Assembly: GCF_008831285.2 (NCBI RefSeq)
Contig: NC_045149.1
Location: forward strand, 16,941,035-17,005,034
DNA: 64,000 nucleotides
Source: Nymphaea colorata
Lineage: Eukaryota > Streptophyta > Magnoliopsida > Nymphaeales > Nymphaeaceae
Direction of reading: 5' to 3'
Part shown: positions 36,096 through 48,814 of the stretch, in pieces
Layout: every line of letters starts with the position of its first letter
Position numbering within the stretch: the stretch's first letter is position 1
The notes under the pieces: generated by a model
What the model was told of the DNA's origin: nothing
Databases searched by the model: none
The model's input: the letters and a program-made list of their open reading frames with translations, nothing else
Made by a program: the position numbers and the translations under genes

Positions 36096-37921
36096 CTAGC
36101 GATAAGGCGGATGGAATCAACAAAGTTAGATTATTAACCAAATGATATAATATATAATGTAATCACGGCAGGTTGGTCCGCAATAATTAGATAAGTTTCA
36201 GGCCCAGCAAGCTTGGGATGGTCCATACAGGAGCTCCATCATGGCAGATTTTGGACGTAAAAGCAATGGACAGCCCCATGGAGGAGGTCAAGTTCCTTTC
36301 CTCCTTTTAGGCAGTGGCATGGTGGGCAGAGGTCCCCTTGAAAATGAAAAGTGAGGAACTTTTCTTGTCAATTATTGCTGCAGCCATCCCTCTGTGTCTC
36401 TTTCTCAGTGAAAGGAAACATGGAGAAGCAGCCACTGTAGGAGGGATCATGGTCTGCGCTTTCAAACAAGGAAAGCCACTACACAAGAGGGGCAGCCCCT
36501 TTGGAGAGGCTTCTGCGCACCACATGCAGGGATGAACTGGGACCATGCATGGCTTAGAATATCTACCAAGTTGGGTCGATGGCGGCCTTCGATTTTGGAT
36601 CATCTCGACACTTAAGCATCGCTCGATCTCTAGTCGTTTTCGGGAGTCTTCTCCACAGGAAACAGGGATATTTTCACTGCATAGGTTGCTGGCTTTCTGT
36701 AGTAAAATGTGGGACTACATCTGGATTCATCCACGATGGGCAGGATAGAGACCGGCTTTACTGTATGTTATTAAGGAGAAAAGCACTGGTGGAACAAGAA
36801 ATTTTGGGCCGGAACTGAAGGGTACAATTTCAAAGATCTGAATACTTGAAGAAAGTAGAAAGTTTGGCAATAACGATTGTTACCCCAAATATTATTGAGT
36901 TCAGATTTATAAAACATTGTGTTATCATAAATCTATCGTCATATTTTGAACAGATACGTAAAATAGTAACACGTTAGTATTGTTAAACGGCCTCTAACAA
37001 GCACAACTGTATATAAATACGCAAATAATTAAAAGTAACTGTCTCTATCAATTCATATGTGGCTCCTGTTCTAAAAAGAAAGTAAAAGACATAGTATGGT
37101 GGGGATGACATGACATCGTTGCAATTCTTCAAGTTCGAGAAGGTGTTTGGTAATAGGAATTCATAGTTTCGCTGTAACAAAGCGCTCTGGGACACCTGTT
37201 CACCCCAGCATATGAGTGATATTTGTGCCGTATTTCTTTTCATACGTCATAGTCACACGTCGAGTGGTAGCCGTGGTTGTTTAGTTTTTTTATTCAATAA
37301 TTGATAAAATCATTGCTTGTTAATTATTATGTTTGTTGTTTATAGGTTCTATATTTGATTTAAAATTCTTAGTACAATGAATTATAGATTTGAAGGTGCA
37401 TCTTTCTGTCAAATCAATAAGAGCATGTCGCACCAAATCCTTATAATTAAGATGAAAAGTAGAAAGACACCGCCCTAAGAAAATCTACTTTTGATCCACG
37501 ACGATTTAGTTACCTTTTGTCATTCAAAGGTATCATAACGAAGAATCATGTTATAATTTACTCAGCTATTGATTTTTCATTTTAAATGGTTGAAAAGACT
37601 TCTATAAAGCAAATAATCGTGGCATAATTTCTCTTTTTTTTAAAAAAAAAACACGAACATTTGAAAAGTCACAAAAATAACATTTTATCTGAGTCATATC
37701 AACAGGGAGAAGCTAATTTAAGTTTCTCTTCACGCCTAAAATTTATGGATCTCAAGTCCGAGGGGACGAGGGGGGGAGTCTCTTATAACTTGAGAGCCAT
37801 ATATTTCAAGATGCAACAGTTACATGTCCAAAGTGTGATTCCTGCATATTTCAAACATAAGATTTCTTATCCTTGCTAGAAATCAAGGATTTTGAAATAT
37901 AAGATACTGAGATCTTCATCA

Positions 37922-37990
37922 AATGTAAGACCAAGGAATCAAACACACACCCATGACTAAGGCCTGCCCGCTGTGCCGCAACCAAAGGAC
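37922..37990 (-). mobile_element. tRNA-derived SINE-like element
   Basis: On the minus strand CGGCACAGCGGG fits the pol III A box and TGTTTGATTCCTTGG the B box, at tRNA-like spacing. The rest does not fold as a tRNA, so a SINE remnant is more likely than a tRNA gene. Confidence 0.4.
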
Positions 37991-38472
37991 TTTTCTTTTC
38001 TTAGTCAGGGACGAGAATTTCACGGAATGGCAGGGTGGCTCCACTGATGTTGACTTGCCAGTCAACGGCTGACCTAGACCCATTTCGACTGACCTATCCA
38101 ATCAGACGAATCCATATTAACTTGGACTAGGCGAGCTACGCGGAGTTTGAAGTCTGCAATTGACTTGACCCAGCCCTCTGAGTATGCTGGTCCAAAGCCC
38201 TCTCAAGTTCTTCAAAACATTAAGTGAAACACCACCAACTCTGTGATCCTCATAGTTTGACTGGTTTCAAGTCCAAATCTGGATTTGAAGTTGAGAAGAG
38301 TTGGGGCTGGATCTGAATGGCTTATGTATCATCAGAATTGGTAAACCATGCCCAGGTCAAGAGACTTTGTTGTTAAGTATCAAATTTTTTGTACCATTGG
38401 TTTGCTGTCAAAAAAACAAATATGGTGGGAAAGTTTAGGTCTGAATGAAGTTTGAACCTGAAAGACATTAAG

Positions 38473-38640
38473 TAGTAGTTTGGAAATAGAAACACTTTGT
38501 AAATGTCTCATGAATCTGATCAAAAGATTGGATCCGGTTCATAGAACATTACTTCTATTGTTCTATCAATCCACTGTAACCTTTGGATAGATTCATAAAA
38601 TACTCATACATTATCATTGCTGCCAAATGACTCCTAGCAG
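38473..38640. mobile_element. MITE-like element related to 34084-34400
   Basis: Begins AGTAGTTTGGAAAT and ends GCCAAATGACTCCTA, an imperfect terminal inverted repeat. The interior shares CATGAATCT, GATTCATAAA and GAACATTA words with the 34 kb copies. Confidence 0.4.
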
Positions 38641-41600
38641 ACATCTAATCAAGTACTTAATCCCATACAGAGAATGATTTGGGAGAGGATCAGAGCTTTA
38701 AGAAACTCAGTCTATTTGTGGCCACCATCACCTTATCTTGTTCAAAATTGCCTAGTTCTGCTAAATATGAAGCAGGCCGCACCATATCATGAACTTAGAA
38801 TGAGATGCTGGAATTTTGCGGGATTGTTGAGACCTCAGAGAGACAGGTCTTATCAAGGTTCCCAATATTTGCTTGCAGGAAGCTTCGTCAACCAGATATA
38901 TGGCTTATAAAGACCAATTTTGAAGTTTCTGGAGGCAATAGAAGAATTTAGCAAATAAGACTTTCATAACTTGGAAGTGGCTAATAAAGAACATAGATCA
39001 TTAACATGTTTTGGTCGAAGAGATTGGTGCTTTGCTTCTAGATTTACCTGCACTCTGTTGCTAGTTATGAGAACTGATCCTCAGGTATACGATCAATTTT
39101 TACTTTTCCTGATCCTGGTAAGTGCAAGAACGAGTCAATGATCTACTCATGAACGTGATGCATCAATCAGGATCCATCACGTAAGTGGCAGGAACAATGG
39201 AAGAGAAAGAAGAATCAAATTTATGACTGCTGCAGGGCATCCGATACAGTACAAGCGCAAGATCAACAAGAAGTTCAATGTGAAACATCAAACTTTAGCG
39301 AGATCAACGTCCACCAACCATTCCTTGCTTTTTATGTGAAGTGGATGATCCCATCACTTCAAGAAGATACTTATCCAATATCCTTGTGGCCTCTCTAGTG
39401 AGCCTGTCGCTTTCCACTAGAACATGTAGGTGCAGGGTGATGCTCAAGGAGCCAAACTCTCTACAAGGGTCTAGGGCTGCGTCGGAACACGGGTATAGGG
39501 ACAGTACACCTTCAGCTCCATGTCAAGCCTCACCTCATAAGACCCTGTGGAATAGCATCAATGGAAATTGAAGTAACTACTTGAGTTCTACGAGCCGCCA
39601 GCTTGACCAGTAGTATATACTACGACACCTTAAGGAAACTAATACATGTCGGTGACCCTCAATAAATTCAAGGATAGAAAATCATCCATTTGCAGAGTAA
39701 GTGGCATGCTTAGCCCCAAGTTTGATTAACCAGGTTCCTGCTAGAGTTTCCAAATTAAGAATTGGAAATTCAAGAAATCCAGGAAATTCTAGATTGAACC
39801 GCCAAATAACCCAAACTTTTGCATGAAACAATAGTCCCCAAGATTCGAGACTGTAACAGCCAAATAAGTTGACAACCCATTTTCTTTCCATGAATATTGC
39901 CCTGAAATGGGGAACACTTTGATTTAGCATTTCTTGGTCATCACACGACAACGGCTTGGGCATATATCTTTTCTGCAAATTAACGGAGCATTATGGGGAA
40001 TGTGCAGGTTTCTCATGGTGAAAAGAATGAGATTCTCGAGTATGCAGATAGACCCATGACTGCCTACCACATAGTCTATGTGCGCTTCACTACTTCACCT
40101 CTTTCGGGACTAAAGATTCTGTGTGCATATTTAGGAAAAAGATCCTTTGAAGATTCAGAAACATAAAATGCAAAATGTAAACTCTTGCTAAAAGGTCGTT
40201 TTACGTCCAAAGTGATCAAATAAACAACATAAAATTGTGCTGAAGCGTCAATGCAGCTTTTCCTTGAGCAGAATCGGTTTCTTTATTCCACGATAAAAGG
40301 CTCCAATGTCCGTTCGCTTAGAGTTAACCTTCAATTTGTCAAATGTCTGCTTACTGTGGAAGCAACTAGGTTCTGTATTAATAAGCATGCGTTAAGGGGC
40401 ACTTCGGTGCCTCTACCTCCTCATAGTTCAGGGGTGATGTAGATAAAGGAACACGCCTCCACTCCTTCATTCCTACTTCTTCCACAAGAGAGATCTCAGG
40501 TATTCGTATGACATATCTGAGAAACTTAATTTTAGCGTTCACCCTCGACATGCAATTCACTTGGATCGTAAATCTGGCGCCTACAGATCAAAAATTCAAA
40601 GATAAGAGTCCATCAAACTATCTGCATGTCGTTGGGACGAAGGGGAGGTAGCATCCCTGAAACTCTCTGCATTGCTGAAACTTTACGCAGATGCATATTA
40701 TCAGAAGCCCAGCAGGTCAAGGCAAGCGCCAGAGCAGTTAGTATGATAGCATCACTCCTTCAGTATCCAGCAGTGTCCAACAGCATATGCCGCGCTTTAG
40801 ACATATGGGAGAAGTAAACCCACACAGATTTATCAGTGAATATAGAAAAATTAACTGCCTCATAAGAAGCATAAGTAGATTGACAAAAAACATATGTATT
40901 TCATGTTGAAGGAAAAGGAACGGAAATTAGAATTGTATGTAAAGTTGGCATATACTATCCACGCACAATTTCATCCTCTCATCAAATGCAAGAAATCTCA
41001 AGACAGTTGGAAATTCAGTTGAAAATGAACGTCTTTCATGCTACCGGGACGGATATGAGCACCACAGCGAATGTATGGATCTGAGAACAGAGAACGAGAA
41101 GAAGGGAATTAAACCCACTTTTGGTGCTTCAAACAGCTCAAAATCATGGAAAAACTCCAGATGAAGCATAATCTGGAATGTGCATGCATGTTTAAGTGGA
41201 ATTAGGGGCAAATACACCACATCGGAGCAGAAACACAGAATATGACGTTCTGAAACGAAAGTAAGGCCTCCTTTGTTTGAGCCATGGAGATTTGGGCTTA
41301 TACATTGACATTTTCAAGATTACCCACCATAAAGTTAGGTATGTTCAAATCACAAATTTTGTGAACGCTCTAACAAGTATAGCCAGATTTGAACCAAACG
41401 AGTAGTTTCAATTCTAAAGGACTAGTTTTAAGGCTGCTTAAGTCATAGGCACCTTGAAAATTTTGAACCAACCAATTATTGAGTTCACAAATATTATTTT
41501 ATAAATTATAAAATTATTGGAAAAGATCCATGAGATTCTTTTCTGATCAAATCTTGGTTGAGTTGAACATGATGAGATAAAGGATAAGATTGAGAAGTTC

Positions 41601-41780
41601 TGCCAGGTTCAAAAGGGAACTGACTGCAAAAAGCACTCACTTTTGACATCAGCGCTTCATGCTCTTGGTTCCCGTTGGGTCTTGTCACTGCTACCCACTG
41701 TATCTGTAAAACTTGTTGCAACATGTTTTTTCTTCCTTGTTCACCATCTTTTGTGGATCTTTGTAGAACCAAACTCTCTG

Positions 41781-41997
41781 TGCCTGTGGCCTAGTTGATA
41801 GATGTGCTTTTCAGAATGTTTTAGTGACATAAGTAGTAGCACTTTCTCAGTCTGTGGAGTGGAGTGATCTGAGAAACTGAAACTTGCAGTGCCTGTGCCC
41901 CAGTTGATAGATGTGCTTTTCAGAACGTTTTAGTGACACAAGCAGAAGCCCTTTCTCAGTCTGTGGATTGGAGTGATCTGACGAACTGCATACAATT
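41781..41997 (+). repeat. 109-bp tandem duplication
   Basis: Units start at 41781 and 41890 (TGCCTGTG..CAGTTGATAGATG in both forms) and share CTTTCTCAGTCTGTGGA(G/T)TGGAGTGATCTGA-type sequence with scattered differences. Confidence 0.92.
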
Positions 41998-43578
41998 TTG
42001 ATGCTTCGCTACTGCCCGTATGGTTCTATTCCCCGTTATTATTGATATTGGTTCAAAGGAAAATAGATGCCTAAGGGCAACTCAGACTGGTTGATCTGAC
42101 AGATCATGTTCAGTTACTCTGCTTGGAAGTAGCTTTCCTTCAGCAGCCGGCAGGAAGACCGGTGACCTCTGTAAGAACAATGAACTTTCATCAGGCTGAA
42201 TGTCGATCAGGCTCCTTATCAGATATGGGCCAGTTTAGGCCCATTTACTGTAATGGTCCATTCGCTGATGTTGCTGCACTAACCTGTGACCTGTTCAAGA
42301 CCAGACTGCTAGATTGTTTGAATGTGGCTTCTCTGTTATGGTTCATAATATTGCATAAGCAGGCATGGATGCACCTGCCGAATGATGGTGCAAAGCAAAG
42401 CTGCGGCATTCATTTACCCTTTCAAAGGAGCCCGATTTGTTCGTCCAGGTAAACATGAAAAAAAAAAACCCATTTTGCTGCTCGTCGTATGTTTAATGTG
42501 ATGAGGGTCGCATCTGGTGAAGATCAGAAACTTATCACAACTCGTCATTGCTTCATTAGGTACAATATAATTTGCAGAATGTTCATAAGTCGAATAAATC
42601 ACAATCTGAATCCAATTGAAATATCATGAGAACACATGAAAGCAAGATAGTTCATGTGTTCCAATAAATATTTGCAAATCCATATAGAAAGGGTTTTTGA
42701 CAAATCTGGCCATGAAGATACTGTACAACGTTCATACTCCGAAATCTGGTTTCCCCCCCTTGCGGCACAGAAGTTCAGACCGACTAAGAAATGTTCCTTC
42801 AGCTGTCAAGTGAGTCAAATCCTAAAGAATATCCAAAGTGCAGGCCATAACGGGAAGACAAACCCAATAAGGCATTTGGCTTACCTTCTCTTCTTCTGTG
42901 CTTCTTGTGAGCATTGGATGTATGAAGAAATTAATTCTTTCCAAACATTGAACTCTCTTCTCTAACTTCGTGCTTGTCCTCAATACCTTCCTGCGATACT
43001 GTTATCTGCTCATATACCCATCCCATCCACATACGGCATTCTTTATCAAACTTGAAGACCCTGATCCAGATCTATGGTAATATCTTTCCCTTAGGCTACG
43101 TCTTGGACAAAACTGCTGTTTTTGGTACCTGTTCTATAGTTGCTAGTCAAGGAATGCAAAAGCATAGACTACTATCGTCATTGAAAAAGCCATGCAAAGG
43201 AGTTGTAATTGTACTTTATTATGTCCACTATACATTTGTGTACAATCATTCATTGATTTCTTATCTGAAACAAAATTAGCATTTCAACTGTAACCGTTGC
43301 AACAGTGGCATGACTTACAGACACGCTTTGATGATAAGGGGAAAGATTTGATACATAAAAAGGAAACAGGAAAACTATATATTATCGTGGAAAAGAAATA
43401 AATTAATGTTAAAAATACATGGAGAAACTAGGGATTGATCGATCAATTGATCCCAACCTCCGATGATCTAACCACCAAAAATTCAGCAACGGTGCCTCTT
43501 CGTTGCTCTATCAGCAACATAAGTGAGAATCGACAAACTGTTCTGAAAGTATATCTTCCTCACCTTCTTAAATCGGCT

Positions 43579-44877
43579 TCAAGTAACAAGCCCAGATCCT
43601 GATATCCTGTTCTTTATTCTCTGAAGAGCGCCGTCTACCGCAACATCGAAAGCATCCTTAACCCTCTTCAGTCCAGGGGAGCTACCGTGCCGTCTGTACA
43701 TAATCTTCGGCATCAATTCGATCACCCTGTCCCTCATCCTCCCAACTTGCTCCTCTGGTATCCTCATCAGAACATCACTGATGTTCAGCCCGTTCCACAC
43801 CACTTCATCCTTAGGTACAAAAACTGAGAACCGGTCATACTCGTCCTCCGGAAGATGCCAAGTAAACTGTTTCTTGGCAGACAGCTCTTCAAAGAATACG
43901 GGGATGCAGCCGGCGATCATCCCGTCGAACGTCGATCTCCTTGTCGGCGTATCTCCGGGAGGCTGAAGACAGAACTTCGCATGCAGCATCGGCTTCATGT
44001 ACAGGATGGGGTCGTGCTCGCACACACCTCCGGAGCACTCGACGATGGAGCAGAGGTCAGGCCTCTCTTCGCACTCAAGCCGAATCGACCGCCGGATATT
44101 CGGGGATTGGGAGGTTCCTCCGCCGCCGGCAAACAGCATCAGCGTCGTTCTCCGCGACCGCCTAACGCGGCCCACCCACGATTGCAGCCGGCCGATGCTG
44201 GCCGGATGAAAGGAAGTCGGATGAGGCACCGCCTGCTCCTGCCAAGCCCACGCCCGCGACTCCAGAATCATGGCCGTCACGTTCAGTAGCTCCGGCAATT
44301 CAAGGATGCTCGTTCCCCAACCTTCCGACCACGACAACGGCCGGCAGAAATCCCACGCCGGCCTGCCCATCACGAATATATGGTCATGACCGTGGTGCCT
44401 CCTCCAGATCTCCGGCGAGTCCGACCGGAGAAAGTCCGCCAATTCGATTCCGTGCTCGGCACTCGAATTCACATCCGGACCGTACAGGTAGCGGAGTGAG
44501 TCGATGCCGGCGAAGTAAGGGACGAAGACGGCATCGGCGGCCGCTGGGTCCTGCGTTAGACATGAGTACTCGAGGAACCGGCGGTAGAACATGATCTCGA
44601 TCATCGAAGCGTCGGTTCGATACCAACTCTCGGATCTGTTGTGGGTCTTCTGGCCGAGACCGTGGTTGGCAAGGTAAGGGCAGAAATCGTCCCAAACAGG
44701 GTACTCTGAGCAGTTGTGGAGGAGATCCATGTTGAATCTCGGAGGGAGTCGACGTATGTGTACCCATCTGCCATTACACTGCTGCGCTGTCTCTGCAACT
44801 AGACTGTCGGTGAGGAGGAAGAAGACGAAAAGGACGCTGATGATGGTGGAGACTAGATTCACAAAGGGCTGAACCAT
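43579..44877 (-). CDS. GT47 exostosin-family glycosyltransferase, MUR3-like
   Basis: Single-exon gene of 432 residues. Residues 8-28 form an N-terminal hydrophobic segment (signal anchor), as expected of a Golgi type II membrane protein. The exostosin domain follows: CNGRWVHIRRLPPRFN (from residue 34), PVWDDFCPYLANHGLG, MFYRRFLEYSCLTQDPAAAD, DHIFVMGRPAWDF, and the conserved sugar-nucleotide region KFCLQPPGDTPTRRSTFDGM followed by IAGCIPVFF. Plant members of this subgroup (MUR3/KATAMARI type) add galactose or a related sugar to xyloglucan side chains; the exact acceptor here is an inference. The length is shorter than MUR3 (about 600 residues) because the stem is short. Coding DNA is GC-rich relative to its flanks. 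A short intron in the 5' leader is possible: CAAG then GTTTTT near 45066, and TTGCTTGCAG near 44940. No catalytic domain damage is visible. Confidence 0.9.
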   Translation of the reverse strand: MVQPFVNLVSTIISVLFVFFLLTDSLVAETAQQCNGRWVHIRRLPPRFNMDLLHNCSEYPVWDDFCPYLANHGLGQKTHNRSESWYRTDASMIEIMFYRRFLEYSCLTQDPAAADAVFVPYFAGIDSLRYLYGPDVNSSAEHGIELADFLRSDSPEIWRRHHGHDHIFVMGRPAWDFCRPLSWSEGWGTSILELPELLNVTAMILESRAWAWQEQAVPHPTSFHPASIGRLQSWVGRVRRSRRTTLMLFAGGGGTSQSPNIRRSIRLECEERPDLCSIVECSGGVCEHDPILYMKPMLHAKFCLQPPGDTPTRRSTFDGMIAGCIPVFFEELSAKKQFTWHLPEDEYDRFSVFVPKDEVVWNGLNISDVLMRIPEEQVGRMRDRVIELMPKIMYRRHGSSPGLKRVKDAFDVAVDGALQRIKNRISGSGLVT

Positions 44878-45894
44878 GATGATGGTGAATGTGGTGGTGC
44901 GGAGGTGGGCTTAGCACCTGTTCCTTAGCGGAATCTCTGCAAGCAAAGCCTGAAAAAGAAAAATGAGAGCCATGAGTCGAGCAAAAGGCGGTGCCACTGG
45001 CGTCATGCTTCGGATAAAGAGATGGAGGAAAAGAAAGATGAAGAAACGAACGGTAAGAGAAAAACCTTGATTTTGGTCGCGGTGAAACAGAGGATCAGCG
45101 TGCTTTATCCGATCTTTTCTTTTCTTTTCCTTGTTGTTTTTCTCGAGATTGTGGGGTTGGTTGGTAATAAGGGGAGAGTGGTGGCTCTTAGTGCCGTGAA
45201 ACATGGGTAGTTATTTTTACCTTGTTTTTTCGCTAATTTTTCTTTTGATTTTTGTTCTTCCTGGATTCAAGATTTTTGTTCGAAACGGGTTTTGCCTTCC
45301 TCGATTCCGTTAATTCTCTAGAGCCCTTTTCGCTGAGAAACAATACTAGTGTCGGTGGCCGTTCGTTTTCGCGAGAGAAATTTTAGCTTTGCATTCCTTT
45401 TAATGTAGGAGTCAACTTTGGATCTTTAATGTAGAAAGGGGCGCTACATTTTCTACTTCTCCCATATAGTGAGTGGCTTTTATCATCAAATAGTAGATGT
45501 TACTTGTTATAGAATGTCATCTATTGAAGCGAGTGAATATCAAATTTAAGCATTGAATATCAAAATTAACCAATGTTCTACATCATATGATAAAATATTT
45601 AGCTCGTAAAGGGGGAATCTGATGAACGTGAGACAACGTTTGTGCATTAGTGATAAAAATAAGACGGAATGGAAAAAATTGTCTTGGCGTTTGAACAAGA
45701 ACTACGATCGTGCGTTCTGCCACGATACGGCATTTTGCTTGGATTTGTTTGGTTGGGCGAAAGAGACGGGATGCAATGAGGGCCGCATCTTGGCTGAGCG
45801 CTATGAGCCGTTGATCCGCGTCTTGGACGGCCACGATCGCAGCGTTAAACGCATAGTCCGCCACGTTCAATCCCTCCTAGTGGAATTAAGGATG

Positions 45895-46260
45895 GTCAAG
45901 AGATCCGAGATACTCGGTTACAGACCCGAAATAAATCTGATCCTATGGATACCAATATCAGTTCGATTCGAATCAGATATTTGACCAGATCTGAACTGCT
46001 TTATGCATGCGATGATAATTGATAAAGACTGAATTGTTGTTCTTATTTAGATAAATGTGTTTGATCGGACAATAAACATTCTTATGTCTGATGTTCATAA
46101 AGTCAATTGTCAACATATCATGATACAGTTCACATTCTAAGAAAGTCGGACTCGGTTCAAATTTGGATATTAAATCTAAATGTCGGATTCAGATACGATA
46201 CAGACTGTTTTTATACCTATCCAAATCCGAATTGGTTGGCACCCGGCTTGGTATGCGGAT
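45895..46260. repeat. Degenerate repeat rich in GGATxCGAAT-type words
   Basis: Contains AGTTCGATTCGAATCAGATA, GTCGGATTCAGATACGATAC and ATCCAAATCCGAATTGG. Similar words occur at 59330-59680 and 10390-10470. Probably transposon debris; limits uncertain. Confidence 0.3.
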
Positions 46261-47472
46261 GTCTCGAAGATTATAGATTTGAATTGTACAACAAGGAAAC
46301 CGAAATGCTGGGATTTTTTTTTTTTTTTGAAAATTCTACAAAGATTACTACCTTTTGAAAAATATTTATGTTCAGCGGCCTCATTTATATATAAAATGGA
46401 AATTAAATGAATATATTCAAACACAAAAGCGTTTTTGTAGTTTCTTTTAAGTTGGAACACTATGTACCAAATTTTAGATTTTATTCACCAATGGAAAAAC
46501 ATTTTTCTTGTATTCATTAAACATGTTATTCATCAAACCAATAGCAAAATAATGGAAGAGAGAGTGGTCTTATTGTAAGAGCGGCAATTGGGGTTCTTGT
46601 TCTTTCACTTTAAGAAAGAAGAATCTCAGCTTTACTGTAGCATAAGTATGACATGGAATAAAGAAAATTTGGCCTTACTTCTCATACATAAATTTCTCTC
46701 TTCGTTGAGAGAGAGATAGTCAGCGTGCGTGATAAGAAAAATATTGTGGTCTTATAAACATGATATAATTATAAATGATGTTTGTAAATCCATCTATCAA
46801 ATGCCAAACTCAATAGTATTGTACGTTTTTTTACACAAAAACATTATGTTCATAAAAAAAAAAAGTTGCGATAGATAGAAACATGCATTTGAAAATTATA
46901 GCATTCTTCTTACCGAACACCCTTTGAATGCAACATTCTTTTTGAGTTTTTTCATTAAATCTCTTGAAACGATGAGGGTTTTGAAGGTTTGTATTGTTGA
47001 AAATGCAAGTGTTCATAAGTTGACTAGTAGTCTTACAAGAAAAAAGTGAAAATTTCATGAGGTCTAGTGTTTTAAATCATCATAACGAAAATAGACAATG
47101 TAGAAAGTAGAAATGATTTGTTTTCCAGTTGTTATAAGTTATCATGGATAAAAAAAGGCAGGTGATTGGAATTCTCACTCTTTCTCTCTTTCTCTTATCT
47201 GTTATCTCTCTTGAGTATCAAGTCTATGTTTGGTGTGTTGGGTTTAACAAAGACATGCTTCAACTTGCATATTTGGTACTTTTCTTTCCTTTTTGCACCA
47301 TACGAAGTTGACACTCCAATAATTCAAAACAAAAATTGTCTATCTATCGGCCCTTACTCCATCTGTTGCGCGATCGCCTCAGGAATATTTACTTGTGATT
47401 GTTAGAATGTAATATTTCTTCTAAAATAACGTATTTAGCTCCACACGGCCCAAAACAAAAGAAAAAAAAAAA

Positions 47473-47605
47473 CCAGTGGCAGAGCCAAAAATATTAGTTG
47501 GAACAATACTCCTTTAAAGATACTCAGGGCACTTATATATATAAGGAAATTTCAAAACTGGTGTGGGCAATTGCCCACATCAGTCACCATGTGGTTCCGC
47601 CACCC
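47473..47605. mobile_element. MITE-like element with CAGTGGCAGAGCCA ends
   Basis: The left end AGTGGCAGAGCCA and the right end TGGTTCCGCCAC (reverse complement GTGGCGGAACCA) form an imperfect terminal inverted repeat about 130 bases apart. It also contains GGGCAATTGCCCAC, a palindrome. Confidence 0.45.
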
Positions 47606-47659
47606 CCAACAACTTAGAAGCCGATTAAAAACCCAAAAAAGACATAGCAAAGATTTTTC

Positions 47660-47800
47660 AAGGAACCGTGTCAGCCTAGTGGGTACCAAATATCTGCAGG
47701 TATGGTGGGCACCGGTTCGATTTGCGAGGAACACCCACTTGATAAAGTAACGCTGCATAAAGCGGTGCATGCATGAAGAGTGGGTTCAGCAGCAGACAAA
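47660..47800 (+). mobile_element. tRNA-derived SINE-like element
   Basis: CAGCCTAGTGGG fits the pol III A box and CGGTTCGATTTGC the B box, about 40 bases further on. The flanks do not form a tRNA acceptor stem. Family unknown. Confidence 0.45.
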
Positions 47801-48419
47801 AGTGCAGTAAATGAGAGACATAAATACATTCAATTCTATGGGACGCAGATGGTTCCTCGCTCAAACTGTTTCTTTTTATAAACCCCATGGAAACTTGGGA
47901 AAGTATATAAAATATAGTAAGAATAAAAAAAATATGTTAGAAGCAGTTGAATTGTTCATTTGCGGCCTTTTTTTTTTTTTAATTTGCTATTCCCCAGGAG
48001 TCCGACCTCATGATTTCAGACCATGCCCAAGACTTGGTTATGATGAACAAGCTGATGTGAGTGAGATTTTTTTTTTCTTTTAAGATTCAAGTGCAGAAGA
48101 ACCAAATATTTTGACAAATTCTTCATACCCGGATTAGGATTTAGAATTTTTCAAATACGAACTGAAACTCTGGTTGACAATCACAACCATGTCTACGTAC
48201 TGTTCTTATGGACCGACTCCGTTTCATCAATACTTCAATCATTGAATGTAGAAACTGAAACCTCTATGTAACAAGTTCTAATAATTCTGACTCATAAATG
48301 TCAACTTGAACTATTATACGAGTTTAATTTGCAGTTCGCTGGATTTGTTCCATGCTGCCAAGTTTCATATATAACCAAATAATTAGGCCATGTTTGTTAG
48401 GCTAGTATTTCAGATCCAT

Positions 48420-48540
48420 GACCAGTCCACTTGGCCTCCATCGGCACCCTCCATTGGTGCGTCAACCGAAAACAGTGTCCCCAGGAATCGAACAGGAGAC
48501 ATGCCAACTCAACTACATCCCTACCATCCTCCATACATTA
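48420..48540 (-). mobile_element. tRNA-derived SINE-like element
   Basis: On the minus strand TAGTTGAGTTGG matches the A-box consensus and TGTTCGATTCCTGGGG the B box at tRNA-like spacing. No acceptor stem, so not a tRNA gene. Confidence 0.5.
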
Positions 48541-48706
48541 TCCTCTCCTTCTTAGTTGTGCAGATCTAAGATTCCCATAACTCTACAACGGTAGGCTTAT
48601 CAAACAGTCGTATGCCTTTACGCTACTTCTTGCTTGATCCCACTTGCTTCTTTGCCTTTATTTCTTTTCTTGCATATCTTCGGATTCTCGTCCTAATAAC
48701 CATGGT

Positions 48707-48814
48707 ACCAATAAAGGATTAATTTACAGGTTTCCTTCATCTGTTTTCTTCTTACTGACTACCAATAAAGGATTAATTTACAGGTTTTCTTCATCTGTTT
48801 TCTTCTTGCTGACT
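48707..48814 (+). repeat. 54-bp tandem duplication
   Basis: Units 48707-48760 and 48761-48814 start ACCAATAAAGGATTAATTTA and differ at only a few bases. Confidence 0.95.

Larger units (their letters stand above)
29626..43578. other. Gene-poor, repeat-rich intergenic region
   Basis: Nearly 14 kb without a recognisable gene. It contains LTR and MITE remnants, a SINE-like element and several small tandem duplications, listed separately. Long AT-rich stretches (e.g. 30.0-30.6, 34.4-35.5, 36.8-37.9, 38.6-41.7 and 42.0-43.5 kb) show nothing I can assign; open frames are all short. A TATA-like TATAAATATAAA on the plus strand near 29880 is followed by no gene. Confidence 0.6.

Noticed and set aside
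36419-36445. TGGAGAAGCAG, the same first 11 bases as miR164
   Set aside because: The remaining bases differ and the flanking sequence does not offer a matching star strand, so no miRNA hairpin is supported.
42123-42452. 109-codon plus-strand frame
   Set aside because: Composition unlike a conserved protein and no recognisable motif.
45583-45984. Frames on both strands (about 95 and 120 codons)
   Set aside because: They shadow each other, end in repeat sequence, and match no family I know.
47660-48540. tRNA genes suggested by A- and B-box matches
   Set aside because: No acceptor or anticodon stems can be formed; SINE remnants explain the boxes better.
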